Shown: in pieces, positions 10,175-22,300 of the stretch
Layout of the letters: the number at the start of each line of letters is the position of its first letter
Position numbering within the stretch: position 1 is the first letter of the stretch
Assembly (NCBI GenBank): GCA_963377175.1
Contig: CAUJNA010003239.1
Coordinates: 966,596 to 1,030,595, forward strand
Source: Effrenium voratum
Lineage: Eukaryota; Sar; Dinophyceae; Suessiales; Symbiodiniaceae
Length of the DNA: 64,000 bases
Reading direction: 5' to 3'
Notes under the pieces: model-generated
Databases searched by the model: none
Told to the model about the DNA's origin: nothing
The model's input: only the letters and a program-made list of their open reading frames with translations
Made by a program: the position numbers and the translations under genes

Positions 10175-10329
10175 CTGAAGACGTCCATGGGAGTCTTGGA
10201 TGAAAAGTCCGCCAACCTTTGGGGAAATCCGCCGACCCCTTCTCCTCAAAGGGGGAGGCGCACGGGAAGGGTGGTTACAGCACAAGTCCAAGGTGGGTTG
10301 GTAAATGAGCATATCCGAAGATTCAACAT

Positions 10330-13300
10330 TATCAGCGTAAGCAATACCGTCATCGTAGCATCCTTTGCACCTCAAAGATGTCTTTCTACACCTTTCAAGT
10401 GTGGGGTTAGAAAGCATTGGTGATGCAGAGGATGCTACGATGATAGTTATTTTCCGAGCTACTATTATCGTTGTCATCCTTATCTTTCTCCTATCTGATC
10501 AGATCTGTGTCATATACGTTTCAAGCGTGCTGTTAGACCCGGTTGGAGATGCAGAGGATGCGTAGTGATGCCGATGATGATGGCGATGATGACGACGATG
10601 ATGATGACGATGATGATGATGATGACGATAATGACCACCATCATGGTGATGATGACATGGTCATCATCATCACACAAAAGTCCCGTTAGACCCGATTGGA
10701 GATGCACAGGGTGCGTAGTCATCATTATCATGATGACTGTTGGTGATGCAGAGGATGCACGATGATGGTTATCATCGATGATGATAACGGTGATGATGAG
10801 ATTGGAGATGCAGAGGGTGCGTAGTCATCATTATCATCATGACTGTTGGTGATGCAGAGGATGCACGCGTAGTCATCATTATCATCATGACTGTTGGTGA
10901 TGCAGAGGATGCACGATGATGGTTATCATCAATGATGATGACCGTGATGATGACCATGATGGGACGGCTATCCTTATCTTTTTGATGACCGTGATGATGA
11001 CGATGATGGGCCACGGCTATGATGAGGATCCTTATCTTTTTCATATACGATTCAAAAGTCCCGTTAGACCCGATTGGAGAGGCAGAGGCAGTCATCATTA
11101 TCATCATGACTGTTGGTGACGCAGAGGATGCACGATGATGGTTATCATCGATGAGGACGCACGATGATGGTTATCATCGATGATGATAACGGTGATGATG
11201 AGATTGGAGATGCAGAGGGTGCGTAGTCATCATTATCATCATGACTGTTGGTGATGCAGAGGATGTACGTGTAGTCATCATTATTGCACGATGATGGTTA
11301 TCATCGATGATGATGACCGTGATGATGACGATGATGAGCGACGGCTATGATGAGGATCCTTATCTTTATGTTTTTCATATCTTTATGTTTTTCATATACG
11401 ATTCAAAAGAGATGTGACGGCTATGATGAGGATCCTTATCTTTATCTTTTTCATACACGATTCAAAAGTCCCGTTAGACCCGATTGGAGATGCAGAGGGT
11501 GCGTAGTCATCATTATCATGATGACTGTTGGTGATGCAGAGGATGCACGATGATGGTTATCATCGATGATATGCACGATGATGGTTATCATCGATGATGA
11601 TAACGGTGGATGATGAGATTGGAGATGCGAGGGTGCGTAGTCCTCATTGTCATTCATACGGTTGGTGATGCAGAGGATGAACGATGATGGTTATCATCGA
11701 TGAGGATGACGTGATGATGACGATGATTGAGCGACGGCTATGATGAGGAGCCTTTTTCTTTATGTTTTTAATATAGATTCTCACGCATCTCATAGACCCG
11801 ATTGGAGAATTGCAGAGGTGTGCGTGAGTTCAGCATTTATCATGGATGACTGTTGGTGATGCAGAGGATGCACGATTGATGGTTATCATCGGTGATGATA
11901 ACGGTGATGATGAGATTGGAGATGCAGAGGGTGCGTAGTCATCATTATCATCATGACTGTTGGTGATGCAGAGGATGCCCGCGTAGTCATCATTATCATC
12001 ATGACTGTTGGTGATGCAGAGGATGCACGATGATGGTTATTATCGATGATGATGACTGTGATGATGACGATGATGGGCCACGGCTAGTTCATCATAGTTC
12101 ATCATCACACCATATCATAATTCATCATAAGTTATCATAGTTCATCATCATCCCTTTTCCTAATTTACTATAATCTATCATATAATCATAGTTTATCATA
12201 GTTCATCAGAGTTCATCATTATTGCTTATCATAGTTTATCATAGCTTGTCATAGCTTATCATAGTGAACGCAGGGGTGGCCGGGGGGGGCATTATCTTGT
12301 GATTAAGGGTGACAGCACGGAGCACAAACGATGAGGAGCGGGGCTATGATGAGGATCTTATCTTTATTTTTTTCTATATGCGATTCAACAGTGATGGTTA
12401 TCATCGATAATGATAACGGTGATGATGAGATTGGAGATGCAGAGGGTGCGTAGTCATCATTATCATCATTACTGTTGGTGATGCAGAGGATGCACGCGTA
12501 GTCATCATTATCATCATGACTGTTGGTGATGCAGAGGATGCACGATGATGGTTATCATCAATGATGATGACCGTGATGATGACCATGATGGGCCACGGCT
12601 ATCATGATGAGGATCCTTATCTTTTTGATGACCGTGATTATGACGATGATGGGCCACGGCTATGATGAGGATCCTTATCTTTTCATATACAATTCAAAAG
12701 TCCCGTTAGACCCGATTGGAGAGGCAGAGGCATCATTATCATCATGACTGTTGGTGACGCAGAGGATGCACGATGATGGTTATCATCGATGAGGACGCAC
12801 GATGATGGTTATCATCGATGATGATAACGGTGATGATGAGATTGGAGATGCAGAGGGTGCGTAGTCATCATTATCATCATGACTGTTGGTGATGCAGAGG
12901 ATGTACGTGTAGTCATCATTATTGCACGATGATGGTTATCGTCGATGATGATGACCGTGATGATGACGATGATGAGCGACGGCTATGATGAGGATCCTTA
13001 TCTTTATGTTTTTCATATCTTTATGTTTTTCATATACGATTCAAAAGAGATGCGACGGCTATGATGAGGATCCTTATCTTTATCTTTTTCATACACGATT
13101 CAAAAGTCCCGTTAGACCCGATTGGAGATGCAGAGGGTGCGTAGTCATCATTATCATGATTACTGTTGGTGTGATGCAGAGGATGCACGATGATGGTTAT
13201 CATCGATGAGGATGCACGATGATGGTTATCATCGATGATGATAACGGTGATGATGAGATTGGAGATGCAGAGGGTGCGTAGTCATCATTGTCATCATTAC

Positions 13301-16300
13301 TGTTGGTGATGCAGAGGATGCACGATGATGGTTATCATCGATGATGATGACCGTGATGATGACGATGATGAGCGACGGCTCTTTATGTTTTTCATATACG
13401 ATTCAAAAGTCCCGTTAGACCCGATTGGAGATGCAGAGGGTGCGTAGTCATCATTATCATGATGACTGTTGGTGATGCCGAGGATGCACGATGATGGTTA
13501 TCATCGGTGATGATAACGGTGATGATGAGATTGGAGATGCAGAGGGTGCGTAGTCATCATTATCATCATGACTGTTGGTGATGCAGAGGATGCCCGCGTA
13601 GTCATCATTATCATCATGACTGTTGGTGATGCAGAGGATGCACGATGATGGTTATTATCGATGATGATGACTGTGATGATGACGATGATGATGCAGAGGA
13701 TGCACGATGATGGTTATCATCCATGAGGATGCAGGATGATGGTTATCATCGATGATGATGACGGTGATGATGAGATTGGAGATGCAGAGGGTGCACGCGT
13801 AGTCATCATTATCATCATGATTGTTAGTGATGCAGAGGATGCACGATGACGGTTATCATCGATGATGATGATGGGCCACGGCTAGTTCATCATAGTTCAT
13901 CATCACACCATATCATAATTCATCATAAGTTATCATAGTTCATCATCATCCCGTTTCCTAATTTACTATAATCTATCATAGAATCATAGTTTATCATAGT
14001 TCATCAGAGTTCATCATTATTGCTTATCATAGTTTATCATAGCTTGTCATAGCTTATCATAGTGAACGCAGGGGTGGACGGGGGGGGCATTATCCAGCTC
14101 GGAGCAAAAACGATGATGAGCGACGGCTATGATGAGGATCCTTATCTTTATGTTTTTCATATACGATTCAAAAGTCCCGTTAGACCCGATTGGAGATGCA
14201 GAGGGTGCGTAGTCATCATTATCATGATGACTGTTGGTGATGCAGAGGATGCACGATGATGGTTATCATCGGTGATGATAACGGTGATGATGAGATTGGA
14301 GATGCAGAGGGTGCGTGTAGTCATCATTATATATGACTGTTGGTGATGCAGAGGATGCACGCGTAGTCATCATTATTATCATTACTGTTTTGGTGATGCA
14401 GAGGGATGCAGCGATATGGTTATCATCGAATGATGTATGACCGTGGTGATTGACGATGATGAGCGACGGTTTTATGATGAGGATCCTTATCTTTATGTTT
14501 TTCATACACGATTCAAAAGTCCCGTTAGACCCGATTGGAGATGCAGAGGGTGCGTAGTCATCATTATCATGATGACTGTTGGTGATGCAGAGGATGCACG
14601 ATGATGGTTATCATCGGTGATGATAACGGTTATGATGATGAGATTGGAGATGCAGAGGGTGCGTGTCATCATTATGATCATGGACTGTTGGTGATGCAGA
14701 GGATGCACGCGTTAGTCATTCTTATCATTCCTGACTGTGGAGATGCAGAGGATGCACGATGATGGTTTATCATCGATGTTGATGACCGTGGATGATGACG
14801 ATTGAATCACCAACAGTTCATCATCATGATAATGATCTACGCACCCTCTGCATCCTTCCAATTCATCATCCTTCACCGTTATCATCACCGATGATAACCA
14901 TCATCGTGCATCCTCTGCATCACCAACAGTCATCATGATAATGATCACTACGCACCCTCTGCATCTCCAATCGGGTCTAACGGGACAATTGAATCGTAGA
15001 TGAAAAAGATAAAGATAAGGATCCTCATCATAGCATGATTGTTGGTGATTCAGATGATGCACGATGATGGTGATCATCGATGATGATGACCGTGATGATG
15101 ACGATGATGGGCCACGGCTAGTTCATCATAGTTCATCATCACACCATATCATAATTCATCATAAGTTATCATAGTTCATCATCATCCCTTTTCCTAATTT
15201 ACTATAATCTATCATAGAATCATTGTTTATCATAGTTCATCAAGACTTCATCCATTATTGCTTATCATAGATTATCATAGCTTGTCATAAGTTATTCATA
15301 TTGAACGCAGGGTTCCAGAGGGGTGCCGGGGGGGGATTTATCTTGTGACAGCCCGGAGCAAAAACGATGATGAGCGACGGCTATGATGAGGATCCTTATC
15401 TTTATGTTTTTCAAAAACGATTCAAAAGTCCCGTTAGACCCGATTGGAGATGCGACGGCTATGATGAGGATCCTTATCTTTATCTTTTTCATATACGATT
15501 CAAAAGTCCCAGTTAGACCCGATTGGAGATGCAGAGGGTGCGTAGTCATCATTATCATCATTACTGTTGGTGATGCAGAGGATGCACGATGATGGTTATC
15601 ATCGATGAGGATGCACGATGATGGTTATCATCGATGATGATAACGGTGATGATGAGATTGGAGATGCAGAGGGTGCGTAGTCATCATTATCATCATTACT
15701 GTTGGTGATGCAGAGGATGCACGCGTAGTCATCATTATCAGGATCCTTATCTTTATGTTTTTCATATACGATTCAAAAGTCCCGTTAGACCCGATTGGAG
15801 ATGCAGAGGGTGCGTAGTCTGGTGGTGATGCAGAGGATGCACGATGATGGTTATCATCGCTGGGATGCTCGATGATGGTTATCATCGATTCTGAAAACGG
15901 TGATGAATGAGATTGGAGATGCAGAGGGTGCGTATGTCGAGGATTGCACGCGTCGATCATCATTACATCAGGAGCCTTATCTTTTATCATTTATCAGGAT
16001 CCTTATCTTTATGTTTTTCCGATTCAAAAGTCCCGTTAGACCCGATTGGAGATGCAGAGGGTGCGTAGTCATCATTATCATTGGTGATGCAGAGGATGCA
16101 CGATGATGGTTATCATCGGTAATGATAACGGTGATGATGAGATTGGAGATGCAGAGGGTGCGTAGTCATCATTATCATCATGACTGTTGGTGATGCAGAG
16201 GATGCACGCGTAGTCATCATTATCATCATGACTGTTGGTGATGCAGAGGATGCACGATGATGGTTATCATCGATGATGATGACCGTGATGATGACGATGA

Positions 16301-17512
16301 TGAGCGACGGCTATGATGAGGATCCTTATCTTTATGTTTTTCATATACGATTCAAAAGTCCCGTTAGACCCGATTGGAGATGCAGAGGGTGCGTAGTCAT
16401 CATTATCATGATGACTGTTGGTGATGCAGAGGATGCACGATGATGGTTATCATCGGTGATGATAACGGTGATGATGAGATTGGAGATGCAGAGGGTGCGT
16501 AGTCATCATTATCATCATGACTGTTGGTGATGCAGAGGATGCACGCGTAGTTATGATTATCATCATGCAGAGGATGCACGATGATGGTTATCATCGGTGA
16601 TGATAACGGTGATGATGAGATTGGAGATGCAGAGGGTGCGTAGTCATCATGACTGTTGGTGATGCAGAGGATGCACGCGTAGTCATCATTATCATCATGA
16701 CTGTTGGTGATGCAGAGGATGCACGATGACGATGATGGTTATCATCGATGATGATGACCGTGATGATGACGATGATGGGCCACGGCTAGCTCATCATAAT
16801 TCATCATCACACCATATCATAGTTCATCATAAGTTATCATAGTTCATCATCATCCCTTTTCCTAATTTACTATAATCTATCATAGAATCATAGTTTATCA
16901 TAGTTCATCAGAGTTCATCATTATTGCTGATCATAGTTTATCATAGCTTGTCATAGCTTATCATAGTGAACGCAGGGGTGGACGGGGGGGGGCATTATCT
17001 TGTGACAGCCCGGAGCAAAAACGATGATGAGCGACGGCTATGATGAGGATCCTTATCTTTATGTTTTTCATATACGATTCAAAAGTCCCGTTAGACCCGA
17101 TTGGAGATGCGACGGCTATGATGAGGATCCTTATCTTCATGTTTTTCATATACGATTCAAAAGTCCCGTTAGACCCGATTGGAGACGCAGAGGGTGCGTA
17201 GTCATCATTATCATGATGTTGGTGATGCAGAGGATGCACGATGATGGTTATCATCGATGAGGATGCACGATGATGGTTATTATCGATGATGATGACCGTG
17301 ATGATGACGATGATGAGCGACGGCTATGATGAGGATCCTTATCTTCATGTTTTTCATATACGATTCAAAAGTCCCGTTAGACCCGATTGGAGATGCAGAG
17401 GGTGCGTAGTCATCATTATCATGATGACTGTTGGTGATGCAGAGGATGCACGATGATGGTTATCATCGATGAGGTTGCACGATGATGGTTATCATCGATG
17501 ATGATAACGGTG
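10330..17512. repeat. GATGATG-rich satellite with higher-order structure
   Basis: About 7.2 kb of degenerate tandem repeats. Building blocks are GGAGATGCAGAGGGTGCG, GTAGTCATCATTATCATCAT, GACTGTTGGTGATGCAGAGG, a short near-palindrome GTTATCATC-GAT-GATGATAAC, and a block with TATGATGAGGATCCTTATC followed by CATATACGATTCAAAAGTCC. An AT-rich spacer (GTTCATCATAGTTCATCATC onward) recurs at about 12,085, 13,880, 15,118 and 16,787, giving higher-order units of 1.2-1.8 kb. Copies at the left edge (10,330-10,560) are the most diverged. Short open frames inside are artefacts of the repeat. Orientation is uniform except at 14,811-15,037. Confidence 0.92.
14811..15037. repeat. Inverted block inside the satellite
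   Basis: Here the plus strand shows the complement of the usual unit: CATCACCAACAGTCATCATG, CGCACCCTCTGCAT, CTCCAATCGGGTCTAACGGG, then GATAAAGATAAGGATCCTCA. The array returns to the normal orientation after 15,040. It is a local inversion of about 225 bp. Confidence 0.85.
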
Positions 17513-19346
17513 TTGGCTTAAACAGGCGTGGAGAAGAAACAGGAATCAGCTTGCAACGCTTAGCAGAGCTGACTGCGGCAGCGACGCAGTGGCGATGGTT
17601 GCTTCTGGACGAGTTGAGTATGGTCAGCGCAGAGTCGCTCGCGCGCCTGGAGCTCCACTGCCGCGAGCTAGTACGAGATGCCTCACGGCAGAAGTACGCC
17701 GCGGGGTGCACGACAGCTCGACCTTTCGGGGGGCTAAACGTGATTCTCTCGGGGGATTTGTGGCAGCTTGCACCGCCACGCGGCACCTTCCTGGGAGCAA
17801 TCCCAGCTCACATGCTGCGCAACAAGGGCGTGAGCACGAAGCTTCCGCATACGGCAGCTGATCTGGGGCGGGCCGAAAAACGGCATCCAAGGAGTCACCG
17901 AACTTGTCACGTGCGAGCGCACGCAGGACGACTGGCTGCGAGAAGTGCAGGAAGAGTTCCGACACGGCAAGCTGTCAGCGTCAACGCACGCGTTCTTGCA
18001 TGGGCAGCCGACGTCTGTCCCCGGCAGCTGGCAGAGCGGACGCGCAGCTTGCGGCGACGAACGCTGTGCAAAGCTACAGAGAGAGCGCGCCGACCCCGCG
18101 CGCATCCAGCGCGAAGAATGCGGCAAGTGTCGCGAAGAGCGGCGCTCGAAAGCACTCGTCGCCATGGCAGAGAGCGACCCACGTTTTCAGACAGATTTCC
18201 ACGAAGCGACCTGCATTTTCGCCACCAACAACGTGAAGTACCACGTGAACCGCAAGCGCGCGCAAATTTGCGGCAGAGAAGCGCCAGAGACTCTACTACG
18301 CTATCGCAGAAGATCGCGCCTCAGCAGAGGTGCTGGCAGAAAAGCCCCGTCTGGACGAAGACAAGGTGACCTGGCTGCAACGCCACGATCGCGAAGCTGG
18401 AGACCTTTACGGCACCTTGCCACTGTGCATTGGCATGCCTGTAGCTGCCACAGACCACTTGGATCGAGAGAGGGGCGTGCTGCGTGGATGTTCGGGACGA
18501 GTTTGCGGCTGGACGCACGACATCCCAAACGCCGAGCCCAGCAAAGAAGATGGAGAAGTCCGCTTCTGGACGAAATTGCCCACCGCAGTGCGCGTGCAAT
18601 TCAAAATTAAGCGAAAGTGGCGCGTGAAGGGTATGGGAGACGACTGCATCCTTCCAGTCGCACCAGTTCGCCGCGCCTGGCACTTAGATCATCGTCGGAA
18701 ATACCCGAAGCTCAAGGTTTCGCGGAGACAGCTCCCGCTATGTCCGTACTTTGCCATCACCGCCCATGCAGCGCAAGGCTTGACCATGCGCGAAGGAGCC
18801 GTTGCTGACATCGCGATTCGACCTGGCGACGATCCTCTGACTTGCTACGTCGCCGTGACGCGCGTGGAAGGGCGAGAACGCCTGCTCATATTTCGTCCTT
18901 TTGGCCTGGCGCCTTTCCAGCGCGGAGACGACGCGGGGCGAAACCTATTGCTCCAAGTATGGAGAGGAGAAGCAATAGACTGGGAGAGGATTCGCGAACA
19001 GTACGTCGTCGAGAAGGCATGCAGCGAGTGCCGGGAACGCAAGGAGCCACGTGGGTACACAGCAGGTCAATGGAAGCGCGACGATGCGAGTCGTGTCTGT
19101 AAGGAATGCGTAGGCAGGCATGAAGCAAACGGTCATCCGTGGCAATGCTGTGTCTGCAAGTGCTGGCAGCCCACCGCCGCCTTCCACGAAAAATGGCAAG
19201 GCAGCAGAGCAACGCTGCAACGTGTGTGTCTGAACTGCAAGGAAACAAAACGATGCTTGAAGTGCGGGAAACTAAAGGCTTTCCCACGAGCTTCTGCCAT
19301 CTGTGTCTGCGCAAAGTCTCATGCGCGTCGCCCCAGCACGTCATGA
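17513..19346 (+). pseudogene. PIF1: PIF1-like helicase pseudogene, 5'-truncated, two frameshifts, Cys-rich tail
   Basis: Coding similarity begins at GLNRRGEETG, exactly where the satellite stops, so the Walker A P-loop and everything N-terminal are missing. Visible helicase motifs are LLLDELSMVS (Walker B, DE), FGGLNVILSGDLWQLAPP (motif III type), GGPKNGIQGVTELVTCERTQ, HDREAGDLYGTLPLCIGMPV and PYFAITAHAAQGLT followed by DPLTCYVAVTRVEGRERLLI (C-terminal superfamily 1 motifs). The frame changes near 17,830-17,860 and again near 18,258, where one extra A in CAAATTT explains the second break. The tail has paired cysteines CSEC, CKEC, CCVCKC, CLNC and CLKC in a zinc-binding, Stc1-like spacing. The stop is TGA at 19,344. 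Two breaks plus the missing P-loop mean it cannot encode an active helicase. Confidence 0.85.
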
Positions 19347-22300
19347 GTTCTTCTCTTCCCCTCGCTTCCATGTGCGCCGTATACAACATTCCCTCACGCA
19401 CTCACACTGGGCCCGCTCCTCAATGTAGGACATAGCCCAGCGCCTTGGCCGGATAGACAACGGTGCGTAGCTGCGTCCAGCTCGTGCAGTTCCTTGTAGC
19501 ATTCGAGTCTGCTTCACACTTTGCGATCCCCGCAAACTTCTGCCTTGTTCTAACCTTTTCTTACCCTTTCCATTCGCCACATGCTTGCACCACGCGTGCC
19601 TGCTCAACGTCAGGCCAGCCTGTGTCTTCCTACAAGCCTTGCATTCCCCACGTACTACTTTGCAGCCCTCTGCGCGCGTGCCAATCATGTCTGTCCTACG
19701 CTTGGTGCGCCTTTCTCTTGCCTTCACGCGCTTATGCCATTCGTGTCTGCCCGACACTTGGTTGCTCTTTGTCTTGGATTCCCCGCCTTGGGCGGATAAA
19801 CGCCACAAGGTGTGAGGCTGTGTCCAGCTTGTGCAGGTGCTTCTGGCACTCATGTCTGCTCTGCTCGGTACTTGCAACCCCCGCCGTTCCTGCCATGCGT
19901 GTCTGCCCGCCACTTGTTATATCCTTCTCGTGCCTTTCCCACGAGCTTCTGCCATCTGTGTCTGCGCAGAGTCTGATGCGCGTTGCCCCAGCACGTCATT
20001 AGTCCTTCTCTTCCCCTCGCTTCCATGTGCGCCGTATACAACATTCCCTCACGCACTCACACTGAGCCCGCTCCTCAATGTAGGACGTGGCCCAGCACCT
20101 TGGCCGGACAAACAACTGTGCGTGGCTGTGTCCAGCTCGTGCAGGTGCTTCAAGCATTCATGTCTGCGCCACACTTGGCGACCCCCACAACTTCTTCCTT
20201 GGCCTAGCCTTTTCTGGCCCTTTGAGTTCCCCACATGCTTACGCCACGCGTGCCTGCCCGACGCTTGGCTGGCCTTTGTCTGCCTACAAGCCTGCCTGCG
20301 CCTTCCTATACACTACAGATTCGCCAGTTGCTTGTGGCGCTCGTGTCTGCAAACTTCTGCCTTGTTCTAACCTTTCCTTACCCTTTCCATTCGCCACATG
20401 CTTGCGCCACGCGTGCCTGCTCAACCCCAGGCCAGCCTTTGTCTTCCTACAAGCCTTGCGCTCCCCACGTGCTACTTTGCAGCCCTCATGGCGCGTGCCA
20501 ATCGTGTCTGTCCGACGCTTGGTGCGTCTTTCTCTTGCCTTCACGCGCTTATGCCATTCGTGTCTGCCCGACACTCGGGTGCTCTTTGTCTTGGATCCCC
20601 CACCTTGGCCGGATAAGCGCCACAAGGTGTGAGGCTGTGTGCAGCAGGGTGCTTCTAGCACGCGTGTCTGCTCTGCGCGGTACTTGCAGCCCCCACCGTA
20701 CGTGCCATGCGTGTCTGCCCGCCACTTATTATGTCCTTCTCTTGCCTTTCCCACGAGCTTCTGCCATCTGTGTCTGCGCAAAGTCTCATGCGCGTTGCCC
20801 CAGCACGTCATGAGTTCTTCTCTTCCCCTCGCTTCCATGTGCGCCGTATACAACATTCCCTCACGCACTCACACTGGGCCCGCTCCTCAATGTAGGACAT
20901 AGCCCAGCACCTTGGCCGGACAAACAACTGTGCGTGGCTGTGTCCAGCTCGTGCAGGTGCTTGAAGCAGTCATGTCTGCGCCACACTTGGCGACCCCCAC
21001 AAACTTCTTTCTGGCCCTTTGAGTTCCCCACATGCTTACGCCACGCGTGCCTGCCCGACGCTTGGCTGGCCTTTGTCTTCCTACAAGCCTGGCAGTCCCC
21101 GCGCGCTAACTTGCAGCCCCCTGCGCGCGTGCCAGTCGTGTCTGCCCGGCGCTCGACGTCTTATTCGTGTCGCCCCAATTTCACACTTGCTTTGTGGGCT
21201 GCTTGCGCTGTCGTCTGCACCCTTGCTTTACAGTCTCCGCAGACTTGTCTCGCAGTCTACGCGGAACATGATTGATTGGTTAGGGTTTCTCTTCCCCTGC
21301 GCCTTCCTATACACTACAAATTCGCCAGTTGCTTGTGGCGTTCGTGTCTGCAAACTTCCTCCCCACGTGCTACTCTGCAGCCCTCATCGCGCGTGCCAAT
21401 CGTGTCTGTCCGACGCTTGGTGCGTCTTTCTCTTGCCTTCACGCGCCTATGCCATTCGTGTCTGCCCGACACTCGGTTGCTCTTTGTCTTGGATTCCCCA
21501 CCTTGGCCGGATAAACGCCACAAGGTGTGAGGCTGTGTCCAACTTGTGCAGGTGCTTCTGGCACTCATGTCTGCTCAGCTCGGTACTTGCAGCCCCCCAC
21601 CGTACCTGCCATGCGTGTCTGCCCGCCACCTATTATGTCCTTCTCTTGCCTTTCCCACGAGCTTCTGCCATCTGTGTCTGCGCACAGTCTCATGCGCGTT
21701 GCCCCAGCACGTCATTAGTCCTTCTCTTCCCATCGCTTCCATGTGCGCCGTATACAACATTCCCTTCAAGCATTCATGTCTGCGCCACACTTGGCGACCC
21801 CCACAAACTTCTTCCTTGGCCTAGCCTTTTCTGGCCCTTTGAGTTCCCCACATGCTTACGCCACGCGTGCCTGCCCGACGCTTGGCTGGCCTTTGTCTTC
21901 CTACAAGCCTGGCAGTCCCCGCACGCTAACTTGCAGCCCGCTGCGCGCGTGCCAATCGTGTCTGCCCGGCGCTTGGTGCGTCTTTCTCTTGCCTTCCCCG
22001 CAAGCTTGTGCCCTCTGTATCCACCCAACGTCTTATTCGTGTCGCCCCAATTTCACTCTTACTTTGCGTTCCCCACGTGTGGCTGCCACTCGTGCCTATA
22101 GGCTGCTTGCGCTGTCCTCTGCACCCTTCCTTTACAGTCTCCGTAGACTTTCTCGCAGTCTACGCGGAACATGGTTGATTGGTTGAGGTTTCTCTTCCCC
22201 TGCGCCTTCCTATACACTACAGATTCGTTAGTTGCTTGTGGCGTTCGTGTCTGCAAACTTCTGCCTTGTTCTAACCTTTCCTTACCCTTTCCATTCGCCA

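Noticed and set aside
21019..22101. Long Cys/Leu/Ser-rich frames in the second array
   Set aside because: Frames break and restart at each unit and exist on both strands; no start, intron or conserved length.
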